DNA of 63,999 bases, taken from positions 1 to 63,999 of IMG/VR virus record IMGVR_UViG_3300030101_003107; one strand, given 5' to 3'. The stretch is from a virus. The position numbers and the translations under genes were made by a program. Under the pieces are notes generated by a model. It was not told the DNA's origin. It ran no database searches and saw nothing but the letters and a program-made list of their open reading frames with translations. Positions 18,230-29,050 of this stretch are shown piece by piece. Each line of letters begins with the position of its first letter. Within the stretch, counting starts at the first letter, position 1.

Positions 18230-19132
18230 TTAATTCGTAGAGTCAGGATCTAGAAGGTTTGGCACGCCGTCACCATCAGAATCATTAGGATCACTACTAC
18301 CACCGCCAGTACCACTAAAAGCATCAATAATAGTTGGCGCAGCGCTTATGATATTGTTAAACAAATTAGTGTTTTCTTGTTGTTGTGCTTGAGCTGTTTC
18401 AGTTGCAGAAGCTAATTGTTGAGCTTGAAAGCCTAAAGCTAAAGACTCTCTGTCAGCTTGCATTCGTTGCACATCCATTGCGCCTTGAGCTTGAAGTTGT
18501 TGTATATTCATGCCAGCTTGAGCTTGCGCTTTATCAAGTTCTAATTGTGCTCTACCTATATTCATTTCAGCTTGTCTGGCTTGTTCAGCACCTTGAGCTT
18601 TTAATCTTTCATTTTGAGCTTCTTGAGCACCAATATCTGCGGCTATTTGTTGTCTAACTTGAGCATTTTGTCTAGCTAAAAGTCCAGCAATACTAGCAAT
18701 ACCACCAGCACCGCCCGCGCCAGCTCTAGCACTTTGCAATATAGCTGCTTGAGACTCTTCAGCCATTTGTCTTTGATAATCTGCAGATTTTAAATTTACT
18801 GTTAAATCTTCAAACTTATTTTCTGTAGATATTTTAGATAAAGGATTTTCAAGTCCAGCAAACGTATTAGTCATGCCAGCAAAAGGATTTGTTAGTTCAG
18901 CGCTTGTAAAAGCGTCTAGCTGACTTTGAAACTCACTTTGTTGGTCAGTTAAATTATCGTCAATTTTATCGTTTGCTCTACCAGTTAAAAAACCACCAAG
19001 ACCACCAATAATAGCTCCACCTATAGCTCCACCAGTACCTAACTTAGAACCTTGCGACGCTCCACTAACGGCGCCGCTAAATATATCTGTAAACGTATTT
19101 TTTAAAGGACTTTTTGATTCTTGGTAACTCAT
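18230..19132 (-). CDS. Ejection-type internal virion protein with glycine-zipper and Ca-binding tail
   Basis: 300 aa. Residues ~25-55 are a glycine-zipper membrane segment (GTGGAIGGAIIGGLGGFLTG). Residues ~115-245 are Ala/Gln-rich coiled coil (QAEMNIGRAQLELDKAQAQA). The C-terminus is a DSDGDGVPNLLDPDS motif, the thrombospondin type 3/EF-hand-like calcium loop common in Bacteroidota surface proteins. The first two features resemble T7 gp14-like proteins that form a pore for DNA entry. A calcium-binding tail on such a protein is unusual. Confidence 0.7.
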   Translation of the reverse strand: MSYQESKSPLKNTFTDIFSGAVSGASQGSKLGTGGAIGGAIIGGLGGFLTGRANDKIDDNLTDQQSEFQSQLDAFTSAELTNPFAGMTNTFAGLENPLSKISTENKFEDLTVNLKSADYQRQMAEESQAAILQSARAGAGGAGGIASIAGLLARQNAQVRQQIAADIGAQEAQNERLKAQGAEQARQAEMNIGRAQLELDKAQAQAGMNIQQLQAQGAMDVQRMQADRESLALGFQAQQLASATETAQAQQQENTNLFNNIISAAPTIIDAFSGTGGGSSDPNDSDGDGVPNLLDPDSTN

Positions 19133-19161
19133 TTTATTCTTTTATTATATTATTATTACAT

Positions 19162-22100
19162 CTATTTGCTACTTTCAACAGCGTTTAGCGCTGCAGCAAA
19201 TAACTCAGATTTATTTTCAAAATCATTATTTCTCCAAACACATCTTGCATAGTAGCCTTTAACTCCAGAGTGTTCAACAGGATTTTGTGTTAATACAAGC
19301 AATATTGAGCTTATATCAACGTTATAATCATCTACAATAGGGCCTAATGCTTCAAATAGCTCAGGTGTAGATACATTTGTTGTTATTGACGTAGAATCAA
19401 AACTTACCACGCTTCCAAGATTTACAAATTGACCTACAGTTTCTGATGGAGGAATAACAGTTGGATTATCACCTACGGTAGTACGCATTACGCGCACGTT
19501 AACACCTTCTTGAATAACAGCCATGTTTATAATTCCTAAATCAAATGATATTGTAAAACCTAGGCTACCATCACTATTTTCTACAATGCTTGTTGGTATA
19601 CCTAAAGGAGCTATATATTTTTGAAAATCTTCACTGTCTGTAGATAAAGTATCACCTTGTTTATCGTCTATATTTACATGCATTAAATTATTATGCCATT
19701 TGTTTTCTTTATTCTTAAAGTTTATTGACATACCCTGCTCAAGATCTGTTGTAATTCTACTTATCCACCATCCATCTTTGTTTAAATTAGTAGATAACAC
19801 GCCGTCGTTATTGTTAGATATAATTCTAGCTTGAGTACCTTCATAGTTAGTATAAGTAAAGTCTTTTACAGTGCCAGGCATTTCGTTATAAACTAAAGCA
19901 ATTCTTGGCTCTTGACTACTAGGCTCTGATTGAAAATAACCTTCATAAAAGCCGTATTTAGCTACTACGTTGTCATGATGATAATGCTCGCTGCTAATAC
20001 TAAAATATTGATTTTTTAAACTATATCCTTGAGCATCTTTATAGTATGTTCTAAAAGAAGTCCAAGCGTTTAAGCTTTCGTCCCAAGCAATAGTCAAATA
20101 GCCAAAAATTTCATCTTCTATATCTGTAAGATCAAAGTTTCTACAAGATAAAAGATATTCGTTTTTATCAATATCATAACTTCCAAATATATAACTATTT
20201 TGATCTCTAGCGTCTGATAGTTGGTTTTTAAAATAAGAGTCCATACCTTGATCAGATATTATAGTCATACCATCTTTTGATAATCTTATAACAACACCAC
20301 GTTTGGCATCGGTAAAGTAAGATCTAAAACCATATTGAGCAAAAGACTCAGGATTATTTGATATACCATATTCACCGTCAAAAGCAACAGATTGACCTAA
20401 AACTTTATCAGTAGCTAATAAATCAGGATTACCATCAGCTTTAAATATTGCATCTTTTTGAGAAAGAACTTTTAAAACTTTATCTTCACAAAGAACTATT
20501 AAATCATTTGCTCTAGAGTATAGTTTTTGTATAAATCCGTGATCTGGATTAAATCTTTTAGTTATACCTAATGCTTCTATAAACTGATTAGTCTCGTTAA
20601 ATCCACTATAAGAATTATATATACCTGAAAATATTAAACCTTCACCAACCTTAATTTCAGCATAATCTTCATATATACTAGATGCCTTAACACCTTTTTG
20701 TATTCTAGCTCCATTAAAAGAGTTTTTAACAGTAGATATTTCTATACCGTTTCCAAAGCAGAAACAATTATAATAAGGTAAAGCTATAGGTGTAACTACA
20801 TCGTTTACTAAACTAAAGTTTGATAAATGCGTGTGTCTTTTTACAAGAATAGTATCACTATTAACAACGCTTTCTGCTACGGTAACGTATACGTGCTCTC
20901 CAACATTTAATCTTCCGCCTCTATGCTCTTGTATTTTTAAGACTAGTTGATCTGGATTAGCAGGAACAGTTATGGTTACAGGTTGACTTAAAGTTATTGT
21001 AGTATACAAAGCATCATTAATATTATGTCTACCAACATTAGTTGATACAGATGTTACTGTAATTGGAGTAAGATCAATATCGTCAAGAATACTAACCCCA
21101 CCATCGCCATCATTATCACTTGTATATAGTAGAGGAAAAGTAGTATCACCTACTTGAACAACGCTATTTAAACCTAAAGCGCCGCCTGGGCCTGGTATTA
21201 AAGCAGTATAATAATAAGCTTCTACCATACGACCAACTTTAATAAACTGTTCGTCAGTTTCATCGTCTAATACTATAGGATATGCTTGAGAAGCTTCATA
21301 ATATAAGTCTGTATCATAATTAGGTTTTGGCAATGTTTCAAATACACCTTGTGTTTTAGCTGTGTTCGGGCCAGGTAACGGGCCTACGTCATTGTTCACT
21401 ACTAATGGTCTATCAGTTTTTACATAAACAAAAAACTTACCTTCAAAAACGTTTGGATCATCGTCTAAAGCATCAATTAAAGCTTCAGGCACTTCATTTC
21501 TTATTCTTTGAACTTCATATTCAAGATTAAGATTGTCTGACTCATAGTTGTTTGTTACATTAGACAAATCAGGATCTGGTTGTCCAGATTTTCTATGAGC
21601 TCTTTTTTGTATTAGTATATCGCCTTCTTGAACTTTGTTTCTATGATCAGAACTAAATATTAAAACACTATTAGTTTTTTCTGTTAAGCTACTTGCTTGA
21701 GCTTCAACAGAAGCGTCATCTTCACCGTCAACATTTATAAAATGTCTAATTTCTTCTAATGGTAAAACATTATAATCTAAAGAAGTATCTTTAACAAAAA
21801 ATTTATATGACTTAGCCCAAGTTGGATGTGGGTTTTTAACTATTACAGATATTCTTTGTGTTTTTTTAGAGTCTTCTGGACTTACTTTTATAATAGCTTG
21901 TCTATTAGTTAAAACAGGTGTTTCTCTACCAAACTCATCTCTATAAACAATACCAACTTGATAAGATCTATAAGATTTAATAGACTCCTGTGGTACGCCA
22001 AAGTTAGGGTTTGTTCCAGCGAAAGCTTCTTCAAAAACTTCAATAGCTCCATCGTCTGAGCTAGCACCTATAATTATTGGGTTACCATCAGGTCCAAGTA

Positions 22101-25100
22101 TTTCATTTATTTCTTGATTAACATAGGTGTAAAGTCCTACTTCAAGATTAACTTTTATATCAGAAGAAGATATAATTTCGTTATTAAAATCAAGTACTGT
22201 TTCTACTAAGTTGTAGTCTTTTAAGTAATTACCATAAACAACTCTATTAGCAGTAACTTCTTGTGCTTTAGCTGATTTTGGCACAGAGTCAAAAGGTCTT
22301 AATATTTGATTAGGATCTATTGTTAAACCTAAAGTATTAGCATTAAAAGGATGTAAGCCTGTATAAGATCCGTTTGCTGGTAAATTATATTCACCATCTC
22401 TAAAATCATATTTTTTTACAGCATATATATTATTTGCTTCTTCACTTTTAACTACCAACTCTACAGCTTTTACATCATGTGGTAAATTTTTTGGTGTCCA
22501 GTCTATTAATCTTAAATCTTTTATTTCATTAATTAAAGATATGTAATAGTTTGGCCAATCTATTTTTTGATTTAAAGTTCTCCAAATAACTGTAGTAAAA
22601 GGCGCAAAGCCAGAGTATTCGTTGTCTTCGTATTGATACCTGTAAGAAAATCTTAACATAGCTTCTCGTAAAGACTTTTCATCAGCTAATCTGCCTGCGC
22701 TGCTACCTTCATATTGAGAAGCTAAACTAACAGACCAAACTTGAGGAAGAGGTGGACCATAAAATTTTGGATTACCTTGAGAGTCAACTAGCAAACCATC
22801 GCGGCCCCAATTTTGATTAGTAGTCCAATAAGGTGATCTTCTGCCTTTGTAATCTTTAGGTAACATTGCTGCGTTTTTAGTACTGTCACCTTCTCCAATA
22901 ATAATAGGGCCTTCATCGCCTGGTCTTACATACTTATTGCTTAAATCAACTCTTAACGATGGATCTAAAGGATCTTTAGCGTTGTTTTCATCTATTTGAA
23001 TAGTAATAATATATTGGCTAATAAAATGCTCTGTAGAGAAAAAACTTGGCGGTAAGTCTACTACTGTACCGTCATCTAATACTATTTCTTCTCCACCAGG
23101 ATCAGTGCCATCAATTATAGTTTGATCAACTAACCCATCATTTAAAAATATAAATTTATCTTTTAAATCAGTATAAACATTACCAAGGTTATCAGTGAAA
23201 CCTACATTGTTAGGAACACCATTTATAACTGCACCAGCTCCTGCTGGGCCTTCAGGCCGCATGTTTACATGCTCTATTTTTGTTATTGTAGCTTTTACTA
23301 AATCAGCAAACCCGTCGTGTCTTCTGCCTGCAAACCGTGTACTATTTAAAAAATTAGCTCCTAGTGGATTTGCAGGGCTATTGAAACTAAGCTCTTGAGT
23401 ATCTCCAAAGTCTTGCCCACCTTGATTGTCTATTGTCCAAAGATCTTCATCTACAAAACCTCCTGTTTCTTCTAAAACCGAAGCAGGTGTGAAAAAGCTA
23501 TTGTCGTCTTCATCTGTATAATAAACATCAGTATATCTACCAACTGCGTTACTTCTTCTAGTATTACCTTGACCTTCTAATACAATTTTGTCACCAACAC
23601 TAAATCCATGAGGTTGAACTACAAATCTTCCAGGCCCTGTAGGTCTATATAAATTATTTTCGTTTAAATCAATTCTACCATTATGCACAAAATCAGCCAT
23701 TGGACCATCGTCAGGATCTCCACCTAAACCCCAATATTCGCTAATAGCAGCTAAATTTTGCGAAGGGCCTGATATATTAGCTTGTGAAAAAAGACCACCT
23801 AAATGATAAGCTTTAGCTATACCGTGCTGATTTGCATAAATAGGTGGGGCAACATCACCATCAAGAAGATACCCTCCAGGCATTTGATTTGTGTAGTGTA
23901 TAACATCACCTTCTGATCCAGCGTTACCACCAAAAGAACTGCCAGGACTAAAAGATACTAGCACGTTTTCATTTACAGAGTTAGCACCTACACCTCTAGT
24001 ACCACCTGCGCCTGAATAATTTTCCCAATAAAACGGCTCTAACGCTTGATTAAAGACACCATCATCTTCAGTAATTCCTGAAGCCATACGCATTGGACCA
24101 ACTGGAATAATATGTCCATCAGTTGGATCATTAAAAAAACCAAAAAGTGGTCCAAGCTCTTGGTAAGAGTCCATACCAGCGTTTAAATAATTTTTAAACA
24201 ATGGGTAAGGCGCTGATGGTTGTGAGTTTGCTTGTACATTTTCAGCTATAGCAGTTGGAAAAACTAAAGACTCTATAGTATATCCGCGTGGATCGTCTTG
24301 ATTAAAAATGTTAGCTGGAACACCAAAAAATCCATTGCCAGCTCCCATTGGATCTAGCGCGCCAGTTCCTGGGGCAGCAGTACCGTAAATACTTCCTCTA
24401 GATGCTTTTACATAAGCGCCCCAAGATAAAGTGTCAGGAATATCAAGAGTCATGCTGTTTCTAAAGTCCATAGCTTGGTTGCCATTTACATCAGCATACG
24501 GAATAAAAGATCTGAAGTTATAATAAGTATCAGGGCCTAAGCCTACTAACGGCTCACCCAGTCCATCGTTAGTAATTAATCCACCGGCTTCGTTATAAAA
24601 ACCAGCTTCGTTTAAAAATGCAACTGCAAACTGTAATGTTTTACCACTTGCGTGGTTTGGATGTATAGGAAAAGGATGCGTCATAACACCTTTAGTTGGA
24701 CCAACTGTTTTAACGTCTGAGTCGCCAACCACAGCACCCACATCAGTTAACACTTTTAAATGCTCTTCTGGATTTGGTCTTATAACAGTACAGTGAGACT
24801 CTATAGTTCCACCTAGCCCTGTATTTATAGCATTGTTTGCTATAACAGCGTTATCGTGATACCCGTTAAACTGCCAACCAGGAACACCTTGAAAGCCTAA
24901 ATTGTTATCAGAGTTTTCTCTTAATAATCTAGTATGAAAAAGTCTTCTATCTGTAAGCCAGTCTGGATATACCGACTGTTGATCAGATAAAGTACCTACT
25001 TTAGATCTATTTATTTGTATTTTTTTAGGTTCGTTTTTATTATCTGTAAAAAATATTAAACCATCAAATACATTTATACCTGTTATATATCTTGAGTAAT

Positions 25101-26709
25101 CAAAATCTAATATTCTTTTAGATACAAAAGCAAAGAAAAAATTATCCTCATCAAGAGCTATGTCATCAGGAATAACTACATTATCTGCAAATCGATTAAA
25201 ATCATCTTTTATGTATACTCTGTAGTTAACTCTATCAACATAGTCAACATAAAAAGCATCTATTAAAGTATTTATACCAGCACCTTCAGTTAAAGAATTA
25301 GAAACAGCAAAATCAGTGCCTACTATTGTGTCATACTGAAGAATACGCATGTCCTCTCTAATGTCTAAGTCACGCATATTCAAACCATCGTCAGGAAGTT
25401 GTATGTATGTTCCTAATTCATTCATGGGCTGGCCTATGAAAACAGCTGGAGTTCTTATTTCATAAACATCGTTAAAAACTAAATCCATGTCTCCATGGCC
25501 ATTGTTTTCTTCTGATATTCGCTGCATAGCTCTATTAGGCTCATACTCGTATATAGCGTCAGCTCTAACAACAATGCCTCTAGCGCCAAAAGATTCTGGA
25601 TCAAGATCTTCTATAGCATCAATACCACCGCTAAAAAATTGTCGAGTATCTTCTCTAAATTGATCTATATGAGTAAAAGGATCGTGTTCACCCGTCAAAT
25701 TATCTGTTAAGTGATTCCATGTTCCAGGAATTGCAGTAATTAAAGCTTGATCTACAGTACCTCTATTAGGACCTGTTAACTCAATAAGATTACCATCTTC
25801 TCCAGCGGTAGGTTGAATTATTGTTACAGAGCTTCCGTCTAATTCAACGTTAACTCCTATGCTACTTAGAGCATTATAAAAGTTTGTTGCTTTTCCTTCT
25901 GCTGAAGCTGCTGAAGCTACATTTATAGTTACTAGCTCTCCTGCTTCATCAAAAATATGTCCATTAGGAAATGATATGTTAGTATAACTATAAGGAAAAA
26001 GCGGATTAGCTTGTGCTTCAGTTGTAAAAGCGCCATAAACAATAGTTATTTGACTAAAACCGCTAGATGTTGCGTTGTTTAACGTAAACCTCATTTGAGG
26101 ACATCCACCAATTGTTCCTGCGTCCCAAGGTCCTGAGCCATCAATTTGATAATCTGGATTACCTATTGCGGCTTCCCACCAGTTGCTGCTAAGTTGACTA
26201 CCAAAATCACTTGGACCTACTGGTCCTTCGTTTATCCAGCCAGGTTCGTTTGATTCAATATTTTCGTTATGTAATCCATATCTACGCGCAACTGCGTAAT
26301 CATAAAGAGGGCTTATGCCTACGTAATTATTAAAATTAATTGTAAATCTTGCTCTTTCACCAAAGCCTTCACCTTCTAGTCTAAAGGCATTAACATAAGC
26401 TGAGTCTTTAACGAAATGATAAGCATAATCATTTGTTCTATCTACAGCTGTACCTACTACTCTAGGTTGAGTAAAACCTACTCTTCTAGGGCCAAAAGTG
26501 TTTAGCTCTCCATCTCCTTGATGTCTCCATCTATCTTGAGCAATAACTTTAGTATTTGCTCTAACAGTTTCTAACGAACCTTCGTTTCCTTCTGAAGAAC
26601 TACTAACCCGTATGTTTATAGCTTCACGATATAAACCTTGACCTACTAGCCTCTCATCAAGGTCAAGATTCATTCCACCTTTAATAAAAGTTCTTTTTAA
26701 TTCAGCCAT
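19162..26709 (-). CDS. Giant tail hub/stabilization-like protein (2515 aa)
   Basis: 2515 aa. The N-terminus (KRTFIKGGMNLDLDERLVG, YREAINIRV) matches the start of podoviral gp10-type tail stabilization/hub proteins. The family's characteristic late elements also occur: FDGLIFFTDNKNEPKKIQI (~res 545-565), a block with KSYRSYQVGIVYRDEFGRET (~1570), and YGISNNPESFAQYGFRSYFT (~2105). P22 gp10 is under 500 aa, so this version carries very large insertions rich in Gly/Asn/Asp/Pro (residues ~150-450, ~600-1350). These may form an elaborate tail surface. It follows the ring/adaptor genes directly, which supports the assignment. Confidence 0.7.
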   Translation of the reverse strand: MAELKRTFIKGGMNLDLDERLVGQGLYREAINIRVSSSSEGNEGSLETVRANTKVIAQDRWRHQGDGELNTFGPRRVGFTQPRVVGTAVDRTNDYAYHFVKDSAYVNAFRLEGEGFGERARFTINFNNYVGISPLYDYAVARRYGLHNENIESNEPGWINEGPVGPSDFGSQLSSNWWEAAIGNPDYQIDGSGPWDAGTIGGCPQMRFTLNNATSSGFSQITIVYGAFTTEAQANPLFPYSYTNISFPNGHIFDEAGELVTINVASAASAEGKATNFYNALSSIGVNVELDGSSVTIIQPTAGEDGNLIELTGPNRGTVDQALITAIPGTWNHLTDNLTGEHDPFTHIDQFREDTRQFFSGGIDAIEDLDPESFGARGIVVRADAIYEYEPNRAMQRISEENNGHGDMDLVFNDVYEIRTPAVFIGQPMNELGTYIQLPDDGLNMRDLDIREDMRILQYDTIVGTDFAVSNSLTEGAGINTLIDAFYVDYVDRVNYRVYIKDDFNRFADNVVIPDDIALDEDNFFFAFVSKRILDFDYSRYITGINVFDGLIFFTDNKNEPKKIQINRSKVGTLSDQQSVYPDWLTDRRLFHTRLLRENSDNNLGFQGVPGWQFNGYHDNAVIANNAINTGLGGTIESHCTVIRPNPEEHLKVLTDVGAVVGDSDVKTVGPTKGVMTHPFPIHPNHASGKTLQFAVAFLNEAGFYNEAGGLITNDGLGEPLVGLGPDTYYNFRSFIPYADVNGNQAMDFRNSMTLDIPDTLSWGAYVKASRGSIYGTAAPGTGALDPMGAGNGFFGVPANIFNQDDPRGYTIESLVFPTAIAENVQANSQPSAPYPLFKNYLNAGMDSYQELGPLFGFFNDPTDGHIIPVGPMRMASGITEDDGVFNQALEPFYWENYSGAGGTRGVGANSVNENVLVSFSPGSSFGGNAGSEGDVIHYTNQMPGGYLLDGDVAPPIYANQHGIAKAYHLGGLFSQANISGPSQNLAAISEYWGLGGDPDDGPMADFVHNGRIDLNENNLYRPTGPGRFVVQPHGFSVGDKIVLEGQGNTRRSNAVGRYTDVYYTDEDDNSFFTPASVLEETGGFVDEDLWTIDNQGGQDFGDTQELSFNSPANPLGANFLNSTRFAGRRHDGFADLVKATITKIEHVNMRPEGPAGAGAVINGVPNNVGFTDNLGNVYTDLKDKFIFLNDGLVDQTIIDGTDPGGEEIVLDDGTVVDLPPSFFSTEHFISQYIITIQIDENNAKDPLDPSLRVDLSNKYVRPGDEGPIIIGEGDSTKNAAMLPKDYKGRRSPYWTTNQNWGRDGLLVDSQGNPKFYGPPLPQVWSVSLASQYEGSSAGRLADEKSLREAMLRFSYRYQYEDNEYSGFAPFTTVIWRTLNQKIDWPNYYISLINEIKDLRLIDWTPKNLPHDVKAVELVVKSEEANNIYAVKKYDFRDGEYNLPANGSYTGLHPFNANTLGLTIDPNQILRPFDSVPKSAKAQEVTANRVVYGNYLKDYNLVETVLDFNNEIISSSDIKVNLEVGLYTYVNQEINEILGPDGNPIIIGASSDDGAIEVFEEAFAGTNPNFGVPQESIKSYRSYQVGIVYRDEFGRETPVLTNRQAIIKVSPEDSKKTQRISVIVKNPHPTWAKSYKFFVKDTSLDYNVLPLEEIRHFINVDGEDDASVEAQASSLTEKTNSVLIFSSDHRNKVQEGDILIQKRAHRKSGQPDPDLSNVTNNYESDNLNLEYEVQRIRNEVPEALIDALDDDPNVFEGKFFVYVKTDRPLVVNNDVGPLPGPNTAKTQGVFETLPKPNYDTDLYYEASQAYPIVLDDETDEQFIKVGRMVEAYYYTALIPGPGGALGLNSVVQVGDTTFPLLYTSDNDGDGGVSILDDIDLTPITVTSVSTNVGRHNINDALYTTITLSQPVTITVPANPDQLVLKIQEHRGGRLNVGEHVYVTVAESVVNSDTILVKRHTHLSNFSLVNDVVTPIALPYYNCFCFGNGIEISTVKNSFNGARIQKGVKASSIYEDYAEIKVGEGLIFSGIYNSYSGFNETNQFIEALGITKRFNPDHGFIQKLYSRANDLIVLCEDKVLKVLSQKDAIFKADGNPDLLATDKVLGQSVAFDGEYGISNNPESFAQYGFRSYFTDAKRGVVIRLSKDGMTIISDQGMDSYFKNQLSDARDQNSYIFGSYDIDKNEYLLSCRNFDLTDIEDEIFGYLTIAWDESLNAWTSFRTYYKDAQGYSLKNQYFSISSEHYHHDNVVAKYGFYEGYFQSEPSSQEPRIALVYNEMPGTVKDFTYTNYEGTQARIISNNNDGVLSTNLNKDGWWISRITTDLEQGMSINFKNKENKWHNNLMHVNIDDKQGDTLSTDSEDFQKYIAPLGIPTSIVENSDGSLGFTISFDLGIINMAVIQEGVNVRVMRTTVGDNPTVIPPSETVGQFVNLGSVVSFDSTSITTNVSTPELFEALGPIVDDYNVDISSILLVLTQNPVEHSGVKGYYARCVWRNNDFENKSELFAAALNAVESSK

Positions 26710-26711
26710 AT

Positions 26712-27965
26712 TTAGTGCTTAATAAACTTATTTTGATTTCTTAATACTTGAGCAAACTCTTCTATTTTAAAGTTAGATAATCTTAACTTAGCGTTTCTTT
26801 TAGCTGCTCTAGCTTCTTTTTTTAACATTGCTAATATATTACCTGGAATACCAGCTCTAACAGATGCTAAATTATATTGAACATACTTATATAAAGCTTC
26901 TTCAGCAAATTTATGTATAACCATTTCATATTCGTTTCCAAGCGAATCACTAATATATTCTAGTACCACTACTTGCCCTACTAAACTAGAGCCAAATCTT
27001 ATTCTACCAGTTGTATGATCTATATAATAACTTCCGTTAATTTGAGCTCTTTCAGACTCTAATCCATATCTTCTACCATAAACATCCATTAAGTCATTGT
27101 CTACGTTTGGATCGTAAGATACTGTATCGCTATTAACATTTTGGCTTGTTTTATAATTAGTTAAAGCCGTAGACTCGTGTGTTACAAAAGTAACAACTTC
27201 ATTAATATCACCACCAACAAATTTGTTAAGAAATATAAAAGGTGAAAGTGGGTTAATAATTTGAGATGGTGCTTTATTTACTCTAACTATACCAGTAGAT
27301 CCAGTTTGTAATCTATTAAACATTGGATTAGACATGTCTCTATTAGCATCAAGCATTAATCCTTTTCTAACATCAGCTATAGAGCCTAATGTAAAGTTTT
27401 CTAATATATAAACAGGATTATCAGGTGAAGTTGCTCCAAAAGATCTAATATTACAAGTTATCACGTTAGTAGCTACTTGAGTCATTCTTTGCATGTCTAC
27501 TTGACCATCAGGACCAAGACCATCATCTTGAAAATTATCTCCAGTGTCAAAGCTTGGTTGACCATATTCGTCTTGCACCATGCGAAAAGCATTACCTGTT
27601 TTTCTCTCTGGATATAAAGTTCTATATAAACCGCTACTATCTACTACAGCAACTCTAGAATAATTAACATAATCTTTAGGTAATATAAAAGATAAATTAT
27701 TAGGTACTTCAAACTCTTGAGCTTTTATAGATCGTATAGTATCATAACTTAATTCTTGCAAGCCTCTTTGTGCAAAAAAAGAAACTTCTGTTCTATTTGC
27801 TTTTCTTATTATTTTATCTTCACCAACATAAGAAACCATAAACCCATTTAAAAAAGAGTGAAAGTCAGTATGTTGATATTGTCTAGCTAAATGAAAGCCA
27901 GAATTACCAGTGTCTAACGAAGCATCTTCGTAATATTTTCTATCAAATATAAAATCTTGTGCCAT
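26712..27965 (-). CDS. Tail/ring adaptor-type structural protein
   Basis: 417 aa. No catalytic motif. Its block YDTIRSIKAQEFEVPNNLSFILPKDYVNYSRVAVVD is typical of head-tail joining proteins of Bacteroidota podoviruses, and the C-terminal half ends in a Lys/Arg-rich helix (AMLKKEARAAKRNAKLRLSN). It is located between another connector-like gene and the hub gene and is separated from each by only 1-2 nt. It is probably one of the stacked ring proteins between portal and hub. Confidence 0.7.
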   Translation of the reverse strand: MAQDFIFDRKYYEDASLDTGNSGFHLARQYQHTDFHSFLNGFMVSYVGEDKIIRKANRTEVSFFAQRGLQELSYDTIRSIKAQEFEVPNNLSFILPKDYVNYSRVAVVDSSGLYRTLYPERKTGNAFRMVQDEYGQPSFDTGDNFQDDGLGPDGQVDMQRMTQVATNVITCNIRSFGATSPDNPVYILENFTLGSIADVRKGLMLDANRDMSNPMFNRLQTGSTGIVRVNKAPSQIINPLSPFIFLNKFVGGDINEVVTFVTHESTALTNYKTSQNVNSDTVSYDPNVDNDLMDVYGRRYGLESERAQINGSYYIDHTTGRIRFGSSLVGQVVVLEYISDSLGNEYEMVIHKFAEEALYKYVQYNLASVRAGIPGNILAMLKKEARAAKRNAKLRLSNFKIEEFAQVLRNQNKFIKH

Positions 27966-27966
27966 A

Positions 27967-28992
27967 CTAACTGTTTCTTATTTGTGTTTTTTCTTGAATT
28001 TTAGCTCTACCTACTTGAGATATATCTGCTTGTTTTAATTTAACACCAGACAATTCAAGTATTTTGTTTACTAAACTAGAACTTTCAGATATATGTAGTT
28101 CAAAATTAATAGAATTATTAGGATTATATATGGGATAACTTGTTCTACCAAGATTATTTTCAGTATAACCCCATCTAGGAACACTAGGTTTTCTAATATA
28201 TGAAATAATTAAAAGCTCAGGAGAAATATTAGCAGTATCTAAAATACCGTTATGAGTGAAGCCTCTAAACCTTGGACTTCTACCGTCGCCTGGTGGTATT
28301 TCATTTTCACTTCCATTATGTCCTGCAAAAGAACTTGGATCTAAAAAGTATCGTTGAGCACTAGAATAATTATCTGGATAACCATCTTTACCAAAAACTC
28401 TAATAAAATCTAGCTTTTTACCTTCAAAAGTATAAACAGGTCTTTTCATTGTTGGTCTTGTAAGCTTATTACCCATTATATTTATAAGCTCTTTTTTACT
28501 TACATATTCAGCTTCATTAACAGCGTAAGCTTTAGGGCCACTAATTTCACCGCGATCAACTGAATATTCATAGCCAAGCGGTGGTTGTAAAATACCGTTA
28601 ATTCCAGTATCTTCGCCTGCTAAAAAAATTTCTTGATTAGATTGATTGTCAGTTGTATCTGCCACTAATACTGTTTGTAGTTTGTAAAAATCAGTAGGAG
28701 TATACATTTGATAAATTCTAAAATCATCTGGTCGAAAAGCTATTTCAGCACCGTATATTTCTTTTTCAAAAAACTCTATTTTTTCTTGAATAATATCATG
28801 TCTGTCTGAGTGCTCAGTGTCGTTAGGCCCTGTTCTACCATAACGCTCTGAGCTATAGAAGTAGCTGTCAAATATTTCCATTTGAGCTTGGTCAGCAAAG
28901 TTGTTAAACTCTTTAGGTGTTATATATCCTCTTTGCTCTTTATTAGCAATGTCTTGTACTTTTTGATATACTGTGTTAATGTTTACTGACAT
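27967..28992 (-). CDS. Head-tail connector / ring-type protein
   Basis: 341 aa. The N-terminus (VYQKVQDIANKEQRGYITPK, followed by an EFN-AQ helix) is the conserved start of a connector protein found next to the hub gene in crAss-like and Cellulophaga-type podoviruses. The rest is beta-rich with no enzyme motif. Its start follows a strong hairpin (29012-29037). Confidence 0.7.
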   Translation of the reverse strand: MSVNINTVYQKVQDIANKEQRGYITPKEFNNFADQAQMEIFDSYFYSSERYGRTGPNDTEHSDRHDIIQEKIEFFEKEIYGAEIAFRPDDFRIYQMYTPTDFYKLQTVLVADTTDNQSNQEIFLAGEDTGINGILQPPLGYEYSVDRGEISGPKAYAVNEAEYVSKKELINIMGNKLTRPTMKRPVYTFEGKKLDFIRVFGKDGYPDNYSSAQRYFLDPSSFAGHNGSENEIPPGDGRSPRFRGFTHNGILDTANISPELLIISYIRKPSVPRWGYTENNLGRTSYPIYNPNNSINFELHISESSSLVNKILELSGVKLKQADISQVGRAKIQEKTQIRNS

Positions 28993-29011
28993 ATTGTATT
29001 TTTTATAGTTA

Positions 29012-29037
29012 AGTAACCACCCCGAAGAGTGGTTACT
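29012..29037 (-). terminator. 11-bp hairpin with UUCG tetraloop between late genes
   Basis: On the minus strand AGTAACCACTC and GGGUGGUUACU pair to form an 11-bp stem (one U-G pair) closed by a cUUCGg tetraloop. It is not followed by a clear U tract on the minus strand, so it may be an attenuator or an mRNA-stabilising or processing hairpin rather than a full terminator. Confidence 0.6.
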
Positions 29038-29050
29038 CTTCTATAAATGA

